Assembly: GCF_000250655.1 (NCBI RefSeq)
Contig: NC_016935.1
Location: 8,397,501 to 8,461,500, forward strand
DNA length: 64,000 nt
Origin: Paenibacillus mucilaginosus 3016
GTDB lineage: Bacteria; Bacillota; Bacilli; Paenibacillales; NBRC-103111
Direction of reading: 5' to 3'
Shown: piece by piece, positions 9,624-20,134 of the stretch
How positions within the stretch are numbered: position 1 is the first letter of the stretch
Layout of the letters: each line of letters begins with the position of its first letter
The notes under the pieces: model-generated
Databases searched by the model: none
Told to the model about the DNA's origin: nothing
The model's input: only the letters and a program-made list of their open reading frames with translations
Program-made: the position numbers and the translations under genes

Positions 9624-10016
9624 TCAGGATCCCACAGCATAGGAACTATTATTAGGAGAACGCAGCTGGCCGTTCACCGCCTGACGAAGTTCGTCAATGT
9701 CGAACGGCTTCGTGAAATGCATAATGGCCCCGAGATCGGTCGCTTCTTTGATCATATCGAGCTCGCCGTAGGCCGTCATCATGATCACTTTGATCGAGGA
9801 ATCGATACTTTTGATATGCTTGAGGATGTCCAGGCCGTCCATCCCGGGAATCTTCATATCCAGAAGAACCAGATCCGGCGATACGTTACGCACGATCTCG
9901 AGCGCAAGCTTGCCGTTGGATGCCTGATATGTTTCATACCCTTCACTGCTGAACACTTCCATCAGCAAGATACGGATCCCATTCTGATCGTCCACGATAA
10001 GCAGCTTCTTCTTCAT
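9624..10016 (-). CDS. spo0F: Sporulation phosphorelay response regulator Spo0F
   Basis: 130-aa single receiver domain with no output domain. It accepts phosphate from sporulation sensor kinases and passes it to Spo0B. Acidic pair D9-D10, phospho-acceptor D53 (LLDMKIPG), the MMTAYG threonine and the FTKPF lysine are intact. Start has GGGAGG 8 bases upstream. The location between fba and pyrG matches B. subtilis, which separates it from other single-domain receivers such as CheY. A sigma-H-like promoter and a 0A-box-like site lie upstream. The C-terminal tail [11 protein letters not shown] is longer than in B. subtilis. Confidence 0.95.
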   Translation of the reverse strand: MKKKLLIVDDQNGIRILLMEVFSSEGYETYQASNGKLALEIVRNVSPDLVLLDMKIPGMDGLDILKHIKSIDSSIKVIMMTAYGELDMIKEATDLGAIMHFTKPFDIDELRQAVNGQLRSPNNSSYAVGS

Positions 10017-10081
10017 TAAGTTTCCTCCCGTTCCTTCTCCCGTAGGTTGGAATGTCCGTCCTCAGGTGCCGGCTTTTAAAC

Positions 10082-10110
10082 ATATTCGATATACAGACAA
10101 TGATTCCTGC
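10082..10110 (-). promoter_or_regulatory. Sigma-H promoter of spo0F
   Basis: Minus strand GCAGGAATC, 11 bases, ATCGAATAT, against the sigma-H consensus RnAGGAwww-N11/12-RnnGAATww (one mismatch at the last -35 position). A 0A-box-like TGTCAAA lies 27 bases further upstream (10137-10143; consensus TGTCGAA). Sigma-H and Spo0A control of spo0F is established in B. subtilis. Confidence 0.75.
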
Positions 10111-10221
10111 CGGCTTCGGCAAAAAAAGTTGAAACTTTTGACATTTGTAGAAGGGTTTGCTCCAAAACCCACGCTCTGAGTTCCTGTCCCCGGCGGCGGC
10201 GCCCGCGGCCTTCTCAAAGAA

Positions 10222-10264
10222 GAAAAAAGCCGGAACCTCGCAGCTTGCCTGCTCGGATCCGGCT
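10222..10264 (-). terminator. Terminator of pyrG
   Basis: Stem AGCCGGA / TCCGGCT with an inner GCAG/CTGC helix, followed by TTTTTT on the minus strand, 8 bases after the pyrG stop. Confidence 0.8.
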
Positions 10265-10271
10265 ATGATGA

Positions 10272-11993
<1,722 letters not shown>

Positions 11994-12090
11994 TTACCCC
12001 GGGGGGATTCCTTCCACTGCTCCAAATAAAAAACTTCTGTCCGAAGTGCGTACCGGACAGAGCTCGTCCCAAGATTTGGTTCTAAACAAG

Positions 12091-12124
12091 AAAAAGCGCC
12101 CCGCCTGCGGACGGGGCACTTTTA
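12091..12124 (-). terminator. Terminator downstream of rpoE
   Basis: Eleven-pair stem AAAGTGCCCCG / CGGGGCGCTTT with one G-T pair and TTTTTC tail on the minus strand. The 177 bases between the rpoE stop and this hairpin show nothing else I recognise. Confidence 0.8.
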
Positions 12125-12300
12125 TTGTAAGGACCGGCTGGTCCGTAACGTATCTTCTAAAGCCCAAAAAATAGTTTACATCGGCCTCCGGCTCCCTGTC
12201 AAGGAGAATCCTCGGACCGCCGGTTCTGTTCCGACAGCGGCCCGGGATGGCGGCTTCACATGCCCCTCCCCCGGCCGGCCGGAACGCGGATCAGACCGTT

Positions 12301-12876
12301 TTACTTGTCGTCGTCGTCATCTTCGGCAAGGTCGTCATCCGCCTCTTCCTCTTCAAGATCGCCTTCCTCTTCTTCGAGGTCGGCGTCCTCGATCTCTTCT
12401 TCCTCAACCTCTTCATCTTCGAAGAATTCGGTCTCTTCCTCGGCTTCCTCTTCCGCTTCGAAGTCGTCACGCGGCGCGTCGAAGGAATCGTAGTCCTCCT
12501 CTTCCGCGAACGTATCCTCTTCCTCCGCGAACAGATCCTCGTCGTCGAGATCGTCGTCCTCGTCGTTGATGATGCGCGGACGCTTGCCCGTGCCCATGGC
12601 ATCCTCGGACTTCTCCACCGGATACCAGCGCTTCAGCCCCCACAGGTTCGTGCCTACACAGGCGAAACGGCCGTCGATATTGATTTCCGTATAGAGCTGC
12701 GCGATGACATTCATGACCTGCTCATCGGACAGCCCTTTGATTTTGGCGATTTCATTCATGAGATCCCGGTAATAGAACGGCGTGTTCGCCGCTTTCAGTA
12801 GTTCGAAGGCGAGGTCCACCATCGGCATTTCCTTGGCTTGCTCGGCACCGATCTTGAGTGTGTATTGAGCGCTCAT
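12301..12876 (-). CDS. rpoE: RNA polymerase delta subunit
   Basis: 191-aa Firmicutes-specific RNAP subunit. Residues 1-95 form the folded winged-helix (HARE-HTH) part (MPMVDLAFELLKA, RFACVGTNLWGLKRWYP); from about 100 on the chain is almost purely Asp/Glu, the disordered tail that displaces nucleic acid and speeds RNAP recycling. The ATG at 12876 is preceded by GGGAGG at 12 bases; an ATG four codons earlier is too close to that site. Position next to pyrG matches B. subtilis. The long acidic tail explains the repetitive base pattern here. Confidence 0.96.
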   Translation of the reverse strand: MSAQYTLKIGAEQAKEMPMVDLAFELLKAANTPFYYRDLMNEIAKIKGLSDEQVMNVIAQLYTEINIDGRFACVGTNLWGLKRWYPVEKSEDAMGTGKRPRIINDEDDDLDDEDLFAEEEDTFAEEEDYDSFDAPRDDFEAEEEAEEETEFFEDEEVEEEEIEDADLEEEEGDLEEEEADDDLAEDDDDDK

Positions 12877-13097
12877 TTCAGGGCACATCCTCCCAAATGA
12901 TTGTATGTAACTGCAGATGATATCCAGCATCCGCCATCTTGAGTTTAAGTAAACCCTATTTTCGGTAAAAATGCAACTGCCCGCGCCCCCTCCCGGACAC
13001 GGAATTCCGAGTCCCCCCTCCGCGCCGTTCCCCTGATGAACGCCCATGCCGTCTGTCTAAGGACACGGCTTTCAAGTGAGGTCTACGTTCGGATATC

Positions 13098-13179
13098 CCC
13101 AAAAAGAAACGAAGGATCACGCTGCCGCCGCAGGCCCCGGTTCAAAAGACCTGAGTCCGGCCGCAAACTGATCCTTCGT
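13098..13179 (-). terminator. Long-loop terminator of an unidentified minus-strand transcript
   Basis: Perfect 11-bp arms ACGAAGGATCA / TGATCCTTCGT flank about 49 bases, followed on the minus strand by TTTCTTTTTGG. No recognised gene ends here: it lies in the 539-base gap between the divergent rpoE and protease genes. An in-frame 73-codon reading frame (13338 to 13117, with GGGAGG before its ATG) runs into the stem. I cannot tell a small gene from a regulatory RNA. Confidence 0.5.
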
Positions 13180-13415
13180 ACCCGACTGTATCCGCAAGCG
13201 GCGCGCCTCCCTTGGCGCGTGCTTGCCCCTTGAAGTAACGGAAGAATGCAGGGGCACTCCTCTCCTGATATCGTATGTGGGTATCCGCTCTTTGACACGG
13301 CCTATCACCCAATTATTTTCAATAAGGCCATGGCTCATACCCCGATGTCCTCCCTGACATACCATAGAGCAATGCACCGTCAATCGGAACTGTATTGCTT
13401 ATCAGGAGAGGGGGG

Positions 13416-14588
13416 ATGATTGTGAATCCTTCGACGTTCGCAGCCTGGCTGCAGGAAGCCATGCAGCTTCCGGCCGACGATGGCCGCAGGCAGATCATCC
13501 GGATCGGCAGCGACCGGGATTTCGGCCTGCTCGCACGGCACATCTCCCGCCAGCGCAGGACGCAGCCCATGCTCGGCCGAATCCAGCCGCTGCGGCTGAT
13601 CCGGGCCATCTCCTGTCCGGTCCTGCCGGAAGGCAAACTGGCTTCCGCTCCATTCATCTCTTCGGTCGAAACCGACAGCCGGGTGAAGCTGCACGTCGGC
13701 GCAGGCGGCGCCTCCTCCGGCAAAGGCCGGTCTCTCGAGGGAGCCGTGATCCCCTGGGGTATCCGGCACATCCGCGCACCCCAAGCCTGGACGAAGTCCA
13801 AAGGCGACCAGATCCGCATCGGCGTCATCGACACCGGCGTCGATTATGCGCACCCCGACCTGCGCCACTGCCTCTCCCGCGGGTTCAACGTGCTGAACCG
13901 CCAGCTTCTTCCCTATGACGACAACGGACATGGGACACATATCGCCGGCACCATTGCCGCTTATGCTCGGCAGAAGGGGATTATCGGCGTGGCCCCGCAG
14001 GCTCTGATCCACCCCGTCAAGGCGTTCGATCATCAGGGCGGCGCTTTTGTATCCGATATCATCGCCGGCATCGAATGGTGCGTCTCGAACGGCATCGACA
14101 TCATTAACATGAGCTTCGGCATGAAAACGTACAGCAAGGCACTCGAGGCCGCCGTGCTCACCGCACACCGCGCCGGACTCATCATCGTGGCCTCCTCCGG
14201 CAACGAAGGCAAGCAGGCGGAGATCGATTACCCCGCCCGCTTCCGCCAGGTGATCGCCGTAGGGGCGACCACGCGCCGCGGCCGCATCGCCTCGTTCAGC
14301 AACGCCGGCAAAGGCATCGACATCTACGCGCCCGGCGAGAAGATCTACTCGACGTGGCTGCGGGGCAAATACAACGAGCTCAGCGGCACCTCCATGGCCA
14401 CATCGCATGTCTCCGGCGTGGTGGCGCTGATGCTCGCCAAGCGGCCCGGGCTTAAGCCGCTGCGCGTCAAGGCGCTGCTCAAACGGCACGCCCGCTTCAT
14501 CGTCAGCTCCGGCAAGAAGATCGGCGGCATCAAGGAGCTGCATGCGCTTCGGGCCGTCGCCGCCGTATCCAAATCGGCGAAGCGGTAA
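13416..14588 (+). CDS. S8 family subtilisin-like serine protease, apparently intracellular
   Basis: 390 aa. The catalytic triad is seen in order: Asp in IGVIDTGVDYAHPD (about residue 137), His in NGHGTHIAG (about 172) and Ser in LSGTSMATSHVSG (about 330), with the oxyanion Asn in ASSGNEG. There is no signal peptide: the first 110 residues are polar and Arg-rich and may act as a propeptide or inhibitor-like domain. That matches the intracellular subtilisin (Isp/AprX-like) class rather than secreted subtilisins. The start ATG is preceded by AGGAGAGGGGGG; a GTG two codons later is an alternative. The C-terminus is basic (SKSAKR). Confidence 0.88.
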   Translation: MIVNPSTFAAWLQEAMQLPADDGRRQIIRIGSDRDFGLLARHISRQRRTQPMLGRIQPLRLIRAISCPVLPEGKLASAPFISSVETDSRVKLHVGAGGASSGKGRSLEGAVIPWGIRHIRAPQAWTKSKGDQIRIGVIDTGVDYAHPDLRHCLSRGFNVLNRQLLPYDDNGHGTHIAGTIAAYARQKGIIGVAPQALIHPVKAFDHQGGAFVSDIIAGIEWCVSNGIDIINMSFGMKTYSKALEAAVLTAHRAGLIIVASSGNEGKQAEIDYPARFRQVIAVGATTRRGRIASFSNAGKGIDIYAPGEKIYSTWLRGKYNELSGTSMATSHVSGVVALMLAKRPGLKPLRVKALLKRHARFIVSSGKKIGGIKELHALRAVAAVSKSAKR

Positions 14589-14603
14589 CGGCTTCAAGCG
14601 CCT

Positions 14604-15066
14604 CTACTCGATAAGGCGCTCGGCCCTCAGCACGAGCCGGAAGTCGCCGGCAGGCTCGCCCATGACCGCCAGCCCGGTAGGTCCAGCGGACCGTGAGCAG
14701 CGGAAGTCCGGGCTCCGCTTCGGCGCCCGCCGACAGCACCTCCAGGCTCTCGGTGAACGTCTCGAGTTCCATCCGGCCCTGCGGTGTCTGCAGGTAGCCG
14801 TAATGGCGCAGCCCAGGGGCGAAGGTCTGCTCGAACGGCGTCTGGCCGTGCCGGATGATCCGCAGCTCCGACTGCGCCGCCTTCACGGTTGTCGTCGTAT
14901 CGCCCATCTCCGATTCGGGCGGCTCCTGGTAGCGGAGATACACCGAGCCTCCCTTCGGAAACAGCTCCCCCTCCATCGTGCGGTCCACCGAGCCGCTTCC
15001 CGTGCTTCCCTGAAGCGTAATCCGGACGCGGCATCGGCCCGTAAGGCCCTCTGATGCTTCCTTCAT
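14604..15066 (-). CDS. DUF1934 (YwiB-like) protein, frameshifted in this sequence
   Basis: A beta-barrel protein of the DUF1934/YwiB family, function unknown (calycin-like fold in the family). Recognised by the pattern of the first 130 residues and by the ending RLAVMGEPAGDFRLVLRAE, which appears only after removing one base from the GGG run at 14673-14675 (minus strand). With that base removed the protein is 153 aa and stops at 14604, close to the family's usual 140-150 aa; as written it reads through antisense to the protease gene. Start ATG at 15066 follows GGAGAGG. Convergent with the protease, whose stop is 16 bases away. In B. subtilis ywiB is in the same chromosomal neighbourhood. Confidence 0.8.
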
Positions 15067-15139
15067 TCCTTCCATCCTCTCCGTTTCCATAAGGTATGAC
15101 AGCCCCAACGAAAAGACTGAAGCGGCTCCTTTTGGCCTC

Positions 15140-15190
15140 ATTGTATCGAAAACTTTATTGTACCGAAAGCCTCATTGTATCGAAAACCCA
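15140..15190. repeat. Three tandem 17-nt repeats
   Basis: Three head-to-tail units of ATTGTAYCGAAARC plus three variable bases: copies begin at 15140, 15157 and 15174 and share at least 12 of the first 14 positions. On the minus strand each reads roughly GTTTTCGATACAAT. They lie 74 bases upstream of the DUF1934 start and about 210 bases before the AraC-type gene. The rest of the 15191-15398 gap shows no clear feature. Confidence 0.75.
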
Positions 15191-15398
15191 TTCTAGCGGA
15201 AGTCCGGCCTAAATGCGAACAAGCCCTCCGCCGGCGGATCGGATCCGCCGGATCCGGCATGTCAGCCCGGCCATGAAAAACTTGGCGGGAGGCGGACGCC
15301 GTGCCCGAGTTCCTTTCCGGCCGGTTTCTTGTTAAGATGTACATAACGCTGCCGGAAGAACGGCAGCCTCTATTCCCATACCCCAAGGAGCCGCAGCC

Positions 15399-16229
15399 AT
15401 GGACTGCAACGTATTCCGCGTCGTCACCGAAACCGACCGCGCGCTGCCGGTCTATGTTGCCGGTGCGGGCGGGTGGAACCACCAGGAACCGATGGAACGC
15501 GAAGACGGCTTTCCCCACTTTCAGTGGATTCAGACCGTACAGGGAGCCGGCTGGTTCGAGGCGGGCGGACGCACGCATAACGTCGGGCCCGGCCAAGGGA
15601 TGCTGCTCTATCCCCACGAGAAGCACCGCTATGCGCCGGTCAAAGAGCCGTGGACGGTGCGCTGGGTCAGCTTTGACGGCGCCTATGTCAAGGAAATGCT
15701 GGGAGCCAGCCGGCTGGATGCGTCACAGGGTTTGTTTTTGACGAACCCGGAGCTGCTGCTAAGCCGCATGCATGCCATCCTGCTCCTCATGGATTCGAAG
15801 GACCCCCGCGCGGCGCTGGAGAGCTCCGCCCTCGCATACCAGTTCATCCTGGACCTGTATCTGTACGCCTCCCCTTCCGAAGTGCGTTCGAAAGAGCAGC
15901 ATTACGAACAGCTCGCACCGGTGTTTCATTATATTGCCGAGCATTATCCGGAGCCTGTCTCCCTGCAGGATATGGCCGGGCAGCTTGGCGTCACGCCCCA
16001 GCACACCTGCCTGCTGTTCCAGCAGACGCTCGGGATGCGCCCTTTCGCATACCTGACCCTGTACCGTCTCCGCAAAGCCAAGGAGCTGCTCCTGCAGGAG
16101 CCTTCCCTTGAGGTGCGTACCGTAGCCGCCCGGGTCGGATACGAGGACAGCAGCTACTTCATCAAGCTGTTCAAAGGGCAGGAAGGCATCACGCCCAGCC
16201 GCTTCCGCAAAATCCACAGCCCGAGATAA
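15399..16229 (+). CDS. AraC family transcriptional regulator with cupin-like sensor domain
   Basis: 276 aa. The N-terminal approximately 150 residues contain the cupin/AraC arm pattern (QTVQGAGWFEAGG, GPGQGMLLYPHEKHRY), followed by two helix-turn-helix motifs (SLQDMAGQLGVTPQHTCLLF and VRTVAARVGYEDSSYFIKLF) with the family ending GITPSRFRK. Such regulators in Paenibacillus usually sense sugars; the ligand here is unknown. AAGGAG lies 8 bases before the ATG. The neighbouring metallophosphoesterase is on the same strand 186 bases downstream, but nothing ties the two together. Confidence 0.9.
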   Translation: MDCNVFRVVTETDRALPVYVAGAGGWNHQEPMEREDGFPHFQWIQTVQGAGWFEAGGRTHNVGPGQGMLLYPHEKHRYAPVKEPWTVRWVSFDGAYVKEMLGASRLDASQGLFLTNPELLLSRMHAILLLMDSKDPRAALESSALAYQFILDLYLYASPSEVRSKEQHYEQLAPVFHYIAEHYPEPVSLQDMAGQLGVTPQHTCLLFQQTLGMRPFAYLTLYRLRKAKELLLQEPSLEVRTVAARVGYEDSSYFIKLFKGQEGITPSRFRKIHSPR

Positions 16230-16415
16230 GATTTCGAGACAGCCCCTGCAGACAGAGCGGGGCTTCCGGCGTATCCGCCTATGAAAGCGGCAGGGAACTT
16301 TTCATAGAAACAAGTCGTCACAACAGTAGATTGATATACACGCCAACGAACCGATTCGAAACCGATTCCCCTATCCATCAATCATGGAAATCATACATAA
16401 CGGAGGACCTGCAGC

Positions 16416-17297
16416 ATGGACCCGAACACACCCCCTCAGCCATCCAAAAAACTGACGCGCCGCTCCTTCCTGAAAAAGGCTGCGCTGACCACAGCCGGCG
16501 CCCTGGTCGCGGCCCCGGCGGCCTACAGCTATGCCCGGTTTGCCGAGCCCAAGTGGCTCGACATCAATGAGGTCACCCTGACCAGCGCCAGGCTGCCGAA
16601 GGGGCTGGACGGCCTGCGCCTGGTCCAGTTCAGCGACGTGCATCTCGGCTTTCACTATGATGCGCCGGCCCTCGAGCAGCTCGCCCAGACGATCAACGGG
16701 CTGAATCCCGAGATCGTCTGCTTCACCGGCGACCTCGTCGATTACGCCGTCGGTCAAGCCGGCGGCGCCTATGTGAAGGCCCTCTCGCTCATCCAGGCCT
16801 CGGTGGGCCGGTACGCGGTGCTCGGCAACCACGATTACTTCAACGGGCCGAATGCCGTCGAGAAGGTGCTGAACAGCGCAGGCTTCAAGACGCTGCGCAA
16901 TGCCGGCGTCCGGGTCGAACGCGGCGGAGGGGCGATGTGGATCGCCGGCGTCGAAGACCAGTGGCACGGCAAGCCGAACCTCGAGAAGGCCATGAACGGT
17001 GCGGCCTCCGAGGAGTTCACCCTGCTGCTCTCGCACTGCCCGGACTTCGCGGACGAAGCGCTGAAGTTCCCGGTCGACCTTCAGCTCTCCGGCCACAGCC
17101 ACGGCGGACAGGTGCGCCTGCCGCTCTACGGGCACGTCGTCACGCCAAAATTCGCTCAAAAGTATGTCATCGGGCGCTACGAGCTCGGCGAAGGCAAGCT
17201 GCAGCTGTACGTCAACCGCGGCATCGGCGTCTCGCAGCACCAGGTGCGCTTCCTCTGCCGGCCGGAGCTATCGGTCTTTACCCTGCGGAAAGCCTAG
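16416..17297 (+). CDS. Tat-exported metallophosphoesterase (YkuE-like)
   Basis: 293 aa. A twin-arginine signal (TRRSFLKKA, residues 14-22) is followed by an Ala-rich hydrophobic stretch, so export through Tat is expected, fitting a metal enzyme that folds before transport. All calcineurin-like motifs are present: SDVHLG, GDLVD, GNHD, SHCPD and GHSHGGQ. B. subtilis YkuE, a Tat substrate with the same layout, is the closest known type. GGAGG precedes the ATG by 9 bases. Its last 20 bases overlap the end of the convergent DUF2238 gene. Confidence 0.92.
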   Translation: MDPNTPPQPSKKLTRRSFLKKAALTTAGALVAAPAAYSYARFAEPKWLDINEVTLTSARLPKGLDGLRLVQFSDVHLGFHYDAPALEQLAQTINGLNPEIVCFTGDLVDYAVGQAGGAYVKALSLIQASVGRYAVLGNHDYFNGPNAVEKVLNSAGFKTLRNAGVRVERGGGAMWIAGVEDQWHGKPNLEKAMNGAASEEFTLLLSHCPDFADEALKFPVDLQLSGHSHGGQVRLPLYGHVVTPKFAQKYVIGRYELGEGKLQLYVNRGIGVSQHQVRFLCRPELSVFTLRKA

Positions 17298-17943
17298 GCC
17301 TGCGCGGGAAGCGCGTAAGGCAGGCGGATACCAGGACCGCCGCCCCAGACCCATACAGCTCCAGCTCCATATCGCGCTGGGTGTCCCACGGGTCGCCCTG
17401 CGACCCGATGAAGAGCGTCCCGAGCTCAGGCGCCACCGCGGCGGCCACCCACATCTCGATGAGCTCGTAGAACGCGCCGGTCGCGAGGATAAGCACGACG
17501 GCCCACACACGGGCCGCAGCCGGCCGGAGCCCCATCGTGCGGACAAGCACCTCCGCCGCCGGACACGCGAGCAGCAGCCCGTAGGAGAGATGCACCAGCC
17601 GGTCATACGGCAGGCGCCCGCCGCCGAAGACAACCTGCAGCCACGGGTCCAGCGGCGTGGCGCCGTAGGAGATACCGGCCCCGTACGCGTGCAGCGACAG
17701 GAACAAGGCCAGCTGGACATAGGAGGCAGCGGTCAGCGGAAGCTTCCGGTACGTTCCGGCCAGCAGGCCGAGGCAGGCAAACACAAGCAGGTTTTCGAGC
17801 AGCCAGTCGGACCGGTGGTGCGGAGCATAGGCCATCCACAGCCAGAACGCCGTGTAAGCCCCGGCGAGCCGCAGGACGAACGGCGGCGAGGCTCCCTCAT
17901 ATTCCGAATCGATGATGCTGTCCCTTCCCTTTGTCATACGCAT
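17278..17943 (-). CDS. DUF2238 (YjdF-type) integral membrane protein
   Basis: 221 aa with about five to six hydrophobic segments (WLWMAYAP, LLVFACLGLLAG, YVQLALFLSLHAYG, VWAVVLILATGAFYELIEM, AAVLVSACL). The conserved FYELIEMW and GSQGDPWDTQRDM segments mark the DUF2238 family, whose function is unknown. An ATG ten codons upstream is possible, but the one at 17943 has GGGGG 7 bases before it. The gene overlaps the end of the metallophosphoesterase tail to tail. A GTACTA-N8-TAGTAC palindrome lies about 58 bases upstream of the start. Confidence 0.85.
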   Translation of the reverse strand: MRMTKGRDSIIDSEYEGASPPFVLRLAGAYTAFWLWMAYAPHHRSDWLLENLLVFACLGLLAGTYRKLPLTAASYVQLALFLSLHAYGAGISYGATPLDPWLQVVFGGGRLPYDRLVHLSYGLLLACPAAEVLVRTMGLRPAAARVWAVVLILATGAFYELIEMWVAAAVAPELGTLFIGSQGDPWDTQRDMELELYGSGAAVLVSACLTRFPRRPRLSAG

Positions 17944-18000
17944 GGCAGGACCCCCTTCTCTTTTGAGGTCCATTGTATGAGTCCGCCGACGCGAGCAGAA

Positions 18001-18020
18001 GTACTAACTTTTTCTAGTAC
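18001..18020. promoter_or_regulatory. GTACTA-N8-TAGTAC palindrome, copy 1
   Basis: Perfect 6-bp arms separated by ACTTTTTC. A near-identical 20-mer occurs at 45940-45959. Here an AGTACTGG direct repeat (18016-18023 and 18040-18047, the latter inside CCAGTACTGG) follows. Probable operator of an unidentified regulator for the DUF2238 gene. Confidence 0.6.
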
Positions 18021-18097
18021 TGGGTGCATAAGGGTGTCCAGTACTGGCACAAGCCCCGGAGTACAGAGCTTCTTCCCGGAGCCGGCTGACTATAGAA

Positions 18098-18146
18098 CAG
18101 CAGCAAAAGGCTTCCCGCTTGATAGGCGGGAAGCCTTTTGCTGCTG
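18098..18146 (-). terminator. Terminator of speB
   Basis: Perfect 21-bp stem (18098-18118 with 18126-18146) around a 7-base loop, 42 bases after the speB stop. It includes TTTT in the descending arm but lacks a long T-tail. Confidence 0.8.
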
Positions 18147-18188
18147 CAAACAGCCGAGGCGAATGGGTGCATTCGCCTGCAGGCCGGT

Positions 18189-19058
18189 TTATTTCACGAG
18201 GCCGAGCAGAATCTCGCGCATCACCTTGGATGCGACGATCTGCGTCTGCTCCGAGTGGTCGTAATGCGGCGCCACTTCGACGATGTCGGCGCCCACGAAG
18301 TTGACGTCGCTGGCCGCCATCGCATGGATGGCATCCAGGAGCTCCTTCGAGGTGATGCCTCCCGGCTCGGCGGTACCGGTGCCCGGTGCGCAGGACGGGT
18401 CGAGGACGTCGATGTCGATCGTGAGATAGACCGGACGGCCCGCGAGTTCCGGCAGACGCTTCTTCAGCGGCTCGAGCACTTCGAACGGATGGAAGTTGAT
18501 GTTCTCGCGCGCATACGTGAATTCTTCACGGGAGCCGGAACGGATTCCGAACTGATAAATGTTCTTGCCGCCCATGAGGCCGGCGGCCTTGCGCAGCGGC
18601 GTCGAGTGCGAGAGCGGCTCGCCCTCGTACGATTCGCGCAGATCCGCGTGGGCGTCAAAGTGAATGATCGCCAGGTCCGGATACTTCGCGTACATCTGCT
18701 GAATGACCGGCCAGGAGACCAGGTGCTCCCCGCCGAGGCCGAACGGGAATTTGTTGTCGTCCAGCAGGCCCTTCACATACTCCCCGATGATCTCGAGCGA
18801 ACGCCCCGCGTTGCCGAATGGCAGCAGCAGATCGCCGGCATCGAAGTAAGTGATGTCTTCCAGGCTTTTATCGAGATAAGGGCTGTATTCTTCCAGGCCG
18901 ATCGACACTTCGCGCACGCGCGTAGGGCCGAAGCGGGAGCCGGGACGGAACGATACCGTGTAGTCCATCGGCATGCCGTAGATGACCGCGCGGGAGGCCG
19001 CATAGTCGTCCGAGCTCAGGATGAACACATTGCCGGAATATTTTTGGTCGAGTCTCAT
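18189..19058 (-). CDS. speB: Agmatinase
   Basis: 289-aa ureohydrolase converting agmatine to putrescine and urea. The binuclear manganese ligands are in GGEHLVS, FDAHADLR and TIDIDVLDPSCAPGTGTAEPGG, all intact. It is the second gene of the speE-speB pair, 46 bases behind speE, so one mRNA would encode conversion of agmatine to putrescine and then to spermidine. AAGGAG lies about 11 bases before the ATG. The order speE-speB next to a pbpG-like gene is that of B. subtilis. Confidence 0.96.
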   Translation of the reverse strand: MRLDQKYSGNVFILSSDDYAASRAVIYGMPMDYTVSFRPGSRFGPTRVREVSIGLEEYSPYLDKSLEDITYFDAGDLLLPFGNAGRSLEIIGEYVKGLLDDNKFPFGLGGEHLVSWPVIQQMYAKYPDLAIIHFDAHADLRESYEGEPLSHSTPLRKAAGLMGGKNIYQFGIRSGSREEFTYARENINFHPFEVLEPLKKRLPELAGRPVYLTIDIDVLDPSCAPGTGTAEPGGITSKELLDAIHAMAASDVNFVGADIVEVAPHYDHSEQTQIVASKVMREILLGLVK

Positions 19059-19104
19059 GAAATCAGGTTCTCCTTCGCTATAAGCGGATTCGGGTGCGTG
19101 AGGC

Positions 19105-19932
19105 TTACTTCGTCAGATCTTCCACGAACTTCGGCAGAGCGAAGGCGGCCTTGTGCAGGCGCGGCGTGTAGTACTTCGTGTCGATCTCCGGAATTGCCGT
19201 CTCGTCCACCTGCAGCGGATCGTACTTCTTGCTGCCGAGGGTGAAGGTCCACAGGCCGCTCGGGTACGTAGGAATGTTCGCGCAGTATATGCGCACGATC
19301 GGGAAGATCTCCTTCACGTCACGGTTCACGGTCTGGATCAGCTCCGCCTTGAACCAAGGGTTGTCCGTCTGGGCGACGAAGATCCCATCTTCTTTCAGCG
19401 CATCGTAGATGCCTTTATAGAATCCCTGGGTGAACAAATTCACGGCCGGGCCGACCGGCTCGGTGGAATCGACCATAATGACGTCGTACGTATTCTTGTG
19501 GTCGTGGATGTGCATATAGCCGTCGTTGACGATAACTTCCACGCGCGGGTTGTCGAGCTCGCCGGCGATGGTCGGAAGATACTTCTTGGAGTATTCGATA
19601 ACCTTGCCGTCGATCTCCACCAGTACCGCCTTCTCCACTTCCGGGTGCTTCAGCACTTCACGGATCACGCCGCCGTCGCCGCCGCCCACAACGAGCACGT
19701 GCTTCGGATTCGGGTGCGTATAGAGCGCAGGGTGCGCCACCATTTCATGATAAACGAATTCGTCCTTCACCGTCGTCATGACCATGCCGTCGAGTACGAG
19801 CATCGTGCCCCACTCGGCGGTTTCGATCATCGCCAGATCCTGAAAATCCGTCTTCTCCGTTACGTGCGTCTCGGTGATCTTGGCCGTAATGCCGAAGTTA
19901 TCCGTCTGCTTCTCCGTATACCACAATTCCAT
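19105..19932 (-). CDS. speE: Spermidine synthase
   Basis: 275-aa aminopropyltransferase: putrescine + decarboxylated SAM to spermidine. N-terminal [15 protein letters not shown], the nucleotide-binding [10 protein letters not shown] motif, catalytic region [10 protein letters not shown] and QTDNPWF are typical. The start has AAAGGTGG 9 bases upstream. Driven by a good sigma-A promoter in the divergent region shared with the pbpG-like gene. Confidence 0.97.
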   Translation of the reverse strand: MELWYTEKQTDNFGITAKITETHVTEKTDFQDLAMIETAEWGTMLVLDGMVMTTVKDEFVYHEMVAHPALYTHPNPKHVLVVGGGDGGVIREVLKHPEVEKAVLVEIDGKVIEYSKKYLPTIAGELDNPRVEVIVNDGYMHIHDHKNTYDVIMVDSTEPVGPAVNLFTQGFYKGIYDALKEDGIFVAQTDNPWFKAELIQTVNRDVKEIFPIVRIYCANIPTYPSGLWTFTLGSKKYDPLQVDETAIPEIDTKYYTPRLHKAAFALPKFVEDLTK

Positions 19933-20047
19933 TTTGAGTATTCCACCTTTCGTATAGAGCCTTCGACCTGGGCCGGACCCTTGCCGGAAAGTAAGTTACA
20001 CCGGGGTTTCGCGTGCTTTCAGCCTGTCCTCTTGCATGTCACATTGT

Positions 20048-20075
20048 ATTATAGTATTTCTCCCTGAAATTGCAA
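20048..20075 (-). promoter_or_regulatory. Sigma-A promoter of speE-speB
   Basis: TTGCAA, 16 bases, TATAAT on the minus strand, about 115 bases upstream of speE. Confidence 0.7.
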
Positions 20076-20134
20076 GCCGAACGGCAGAGATGCACAGGGC
20101 CGCACAAAAATTTTACACTGCGTTAACACAAGGG

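Noticed and set aside
12247-12801. Hydrophobic-looking open frame on the plus strand
   Set aside because: It is the complement of the Asp/Glu-rich tail of rpoE; the GAA/GAT codons read as TTC/ATC on the other strand.
13083-13298. A T-box or other known riboswitch in the rpoE/protease gap
   Set aside because: I found no T-box sequence (TGGNACCGCG) and no other known aptamer core; only the hairpin is clear.
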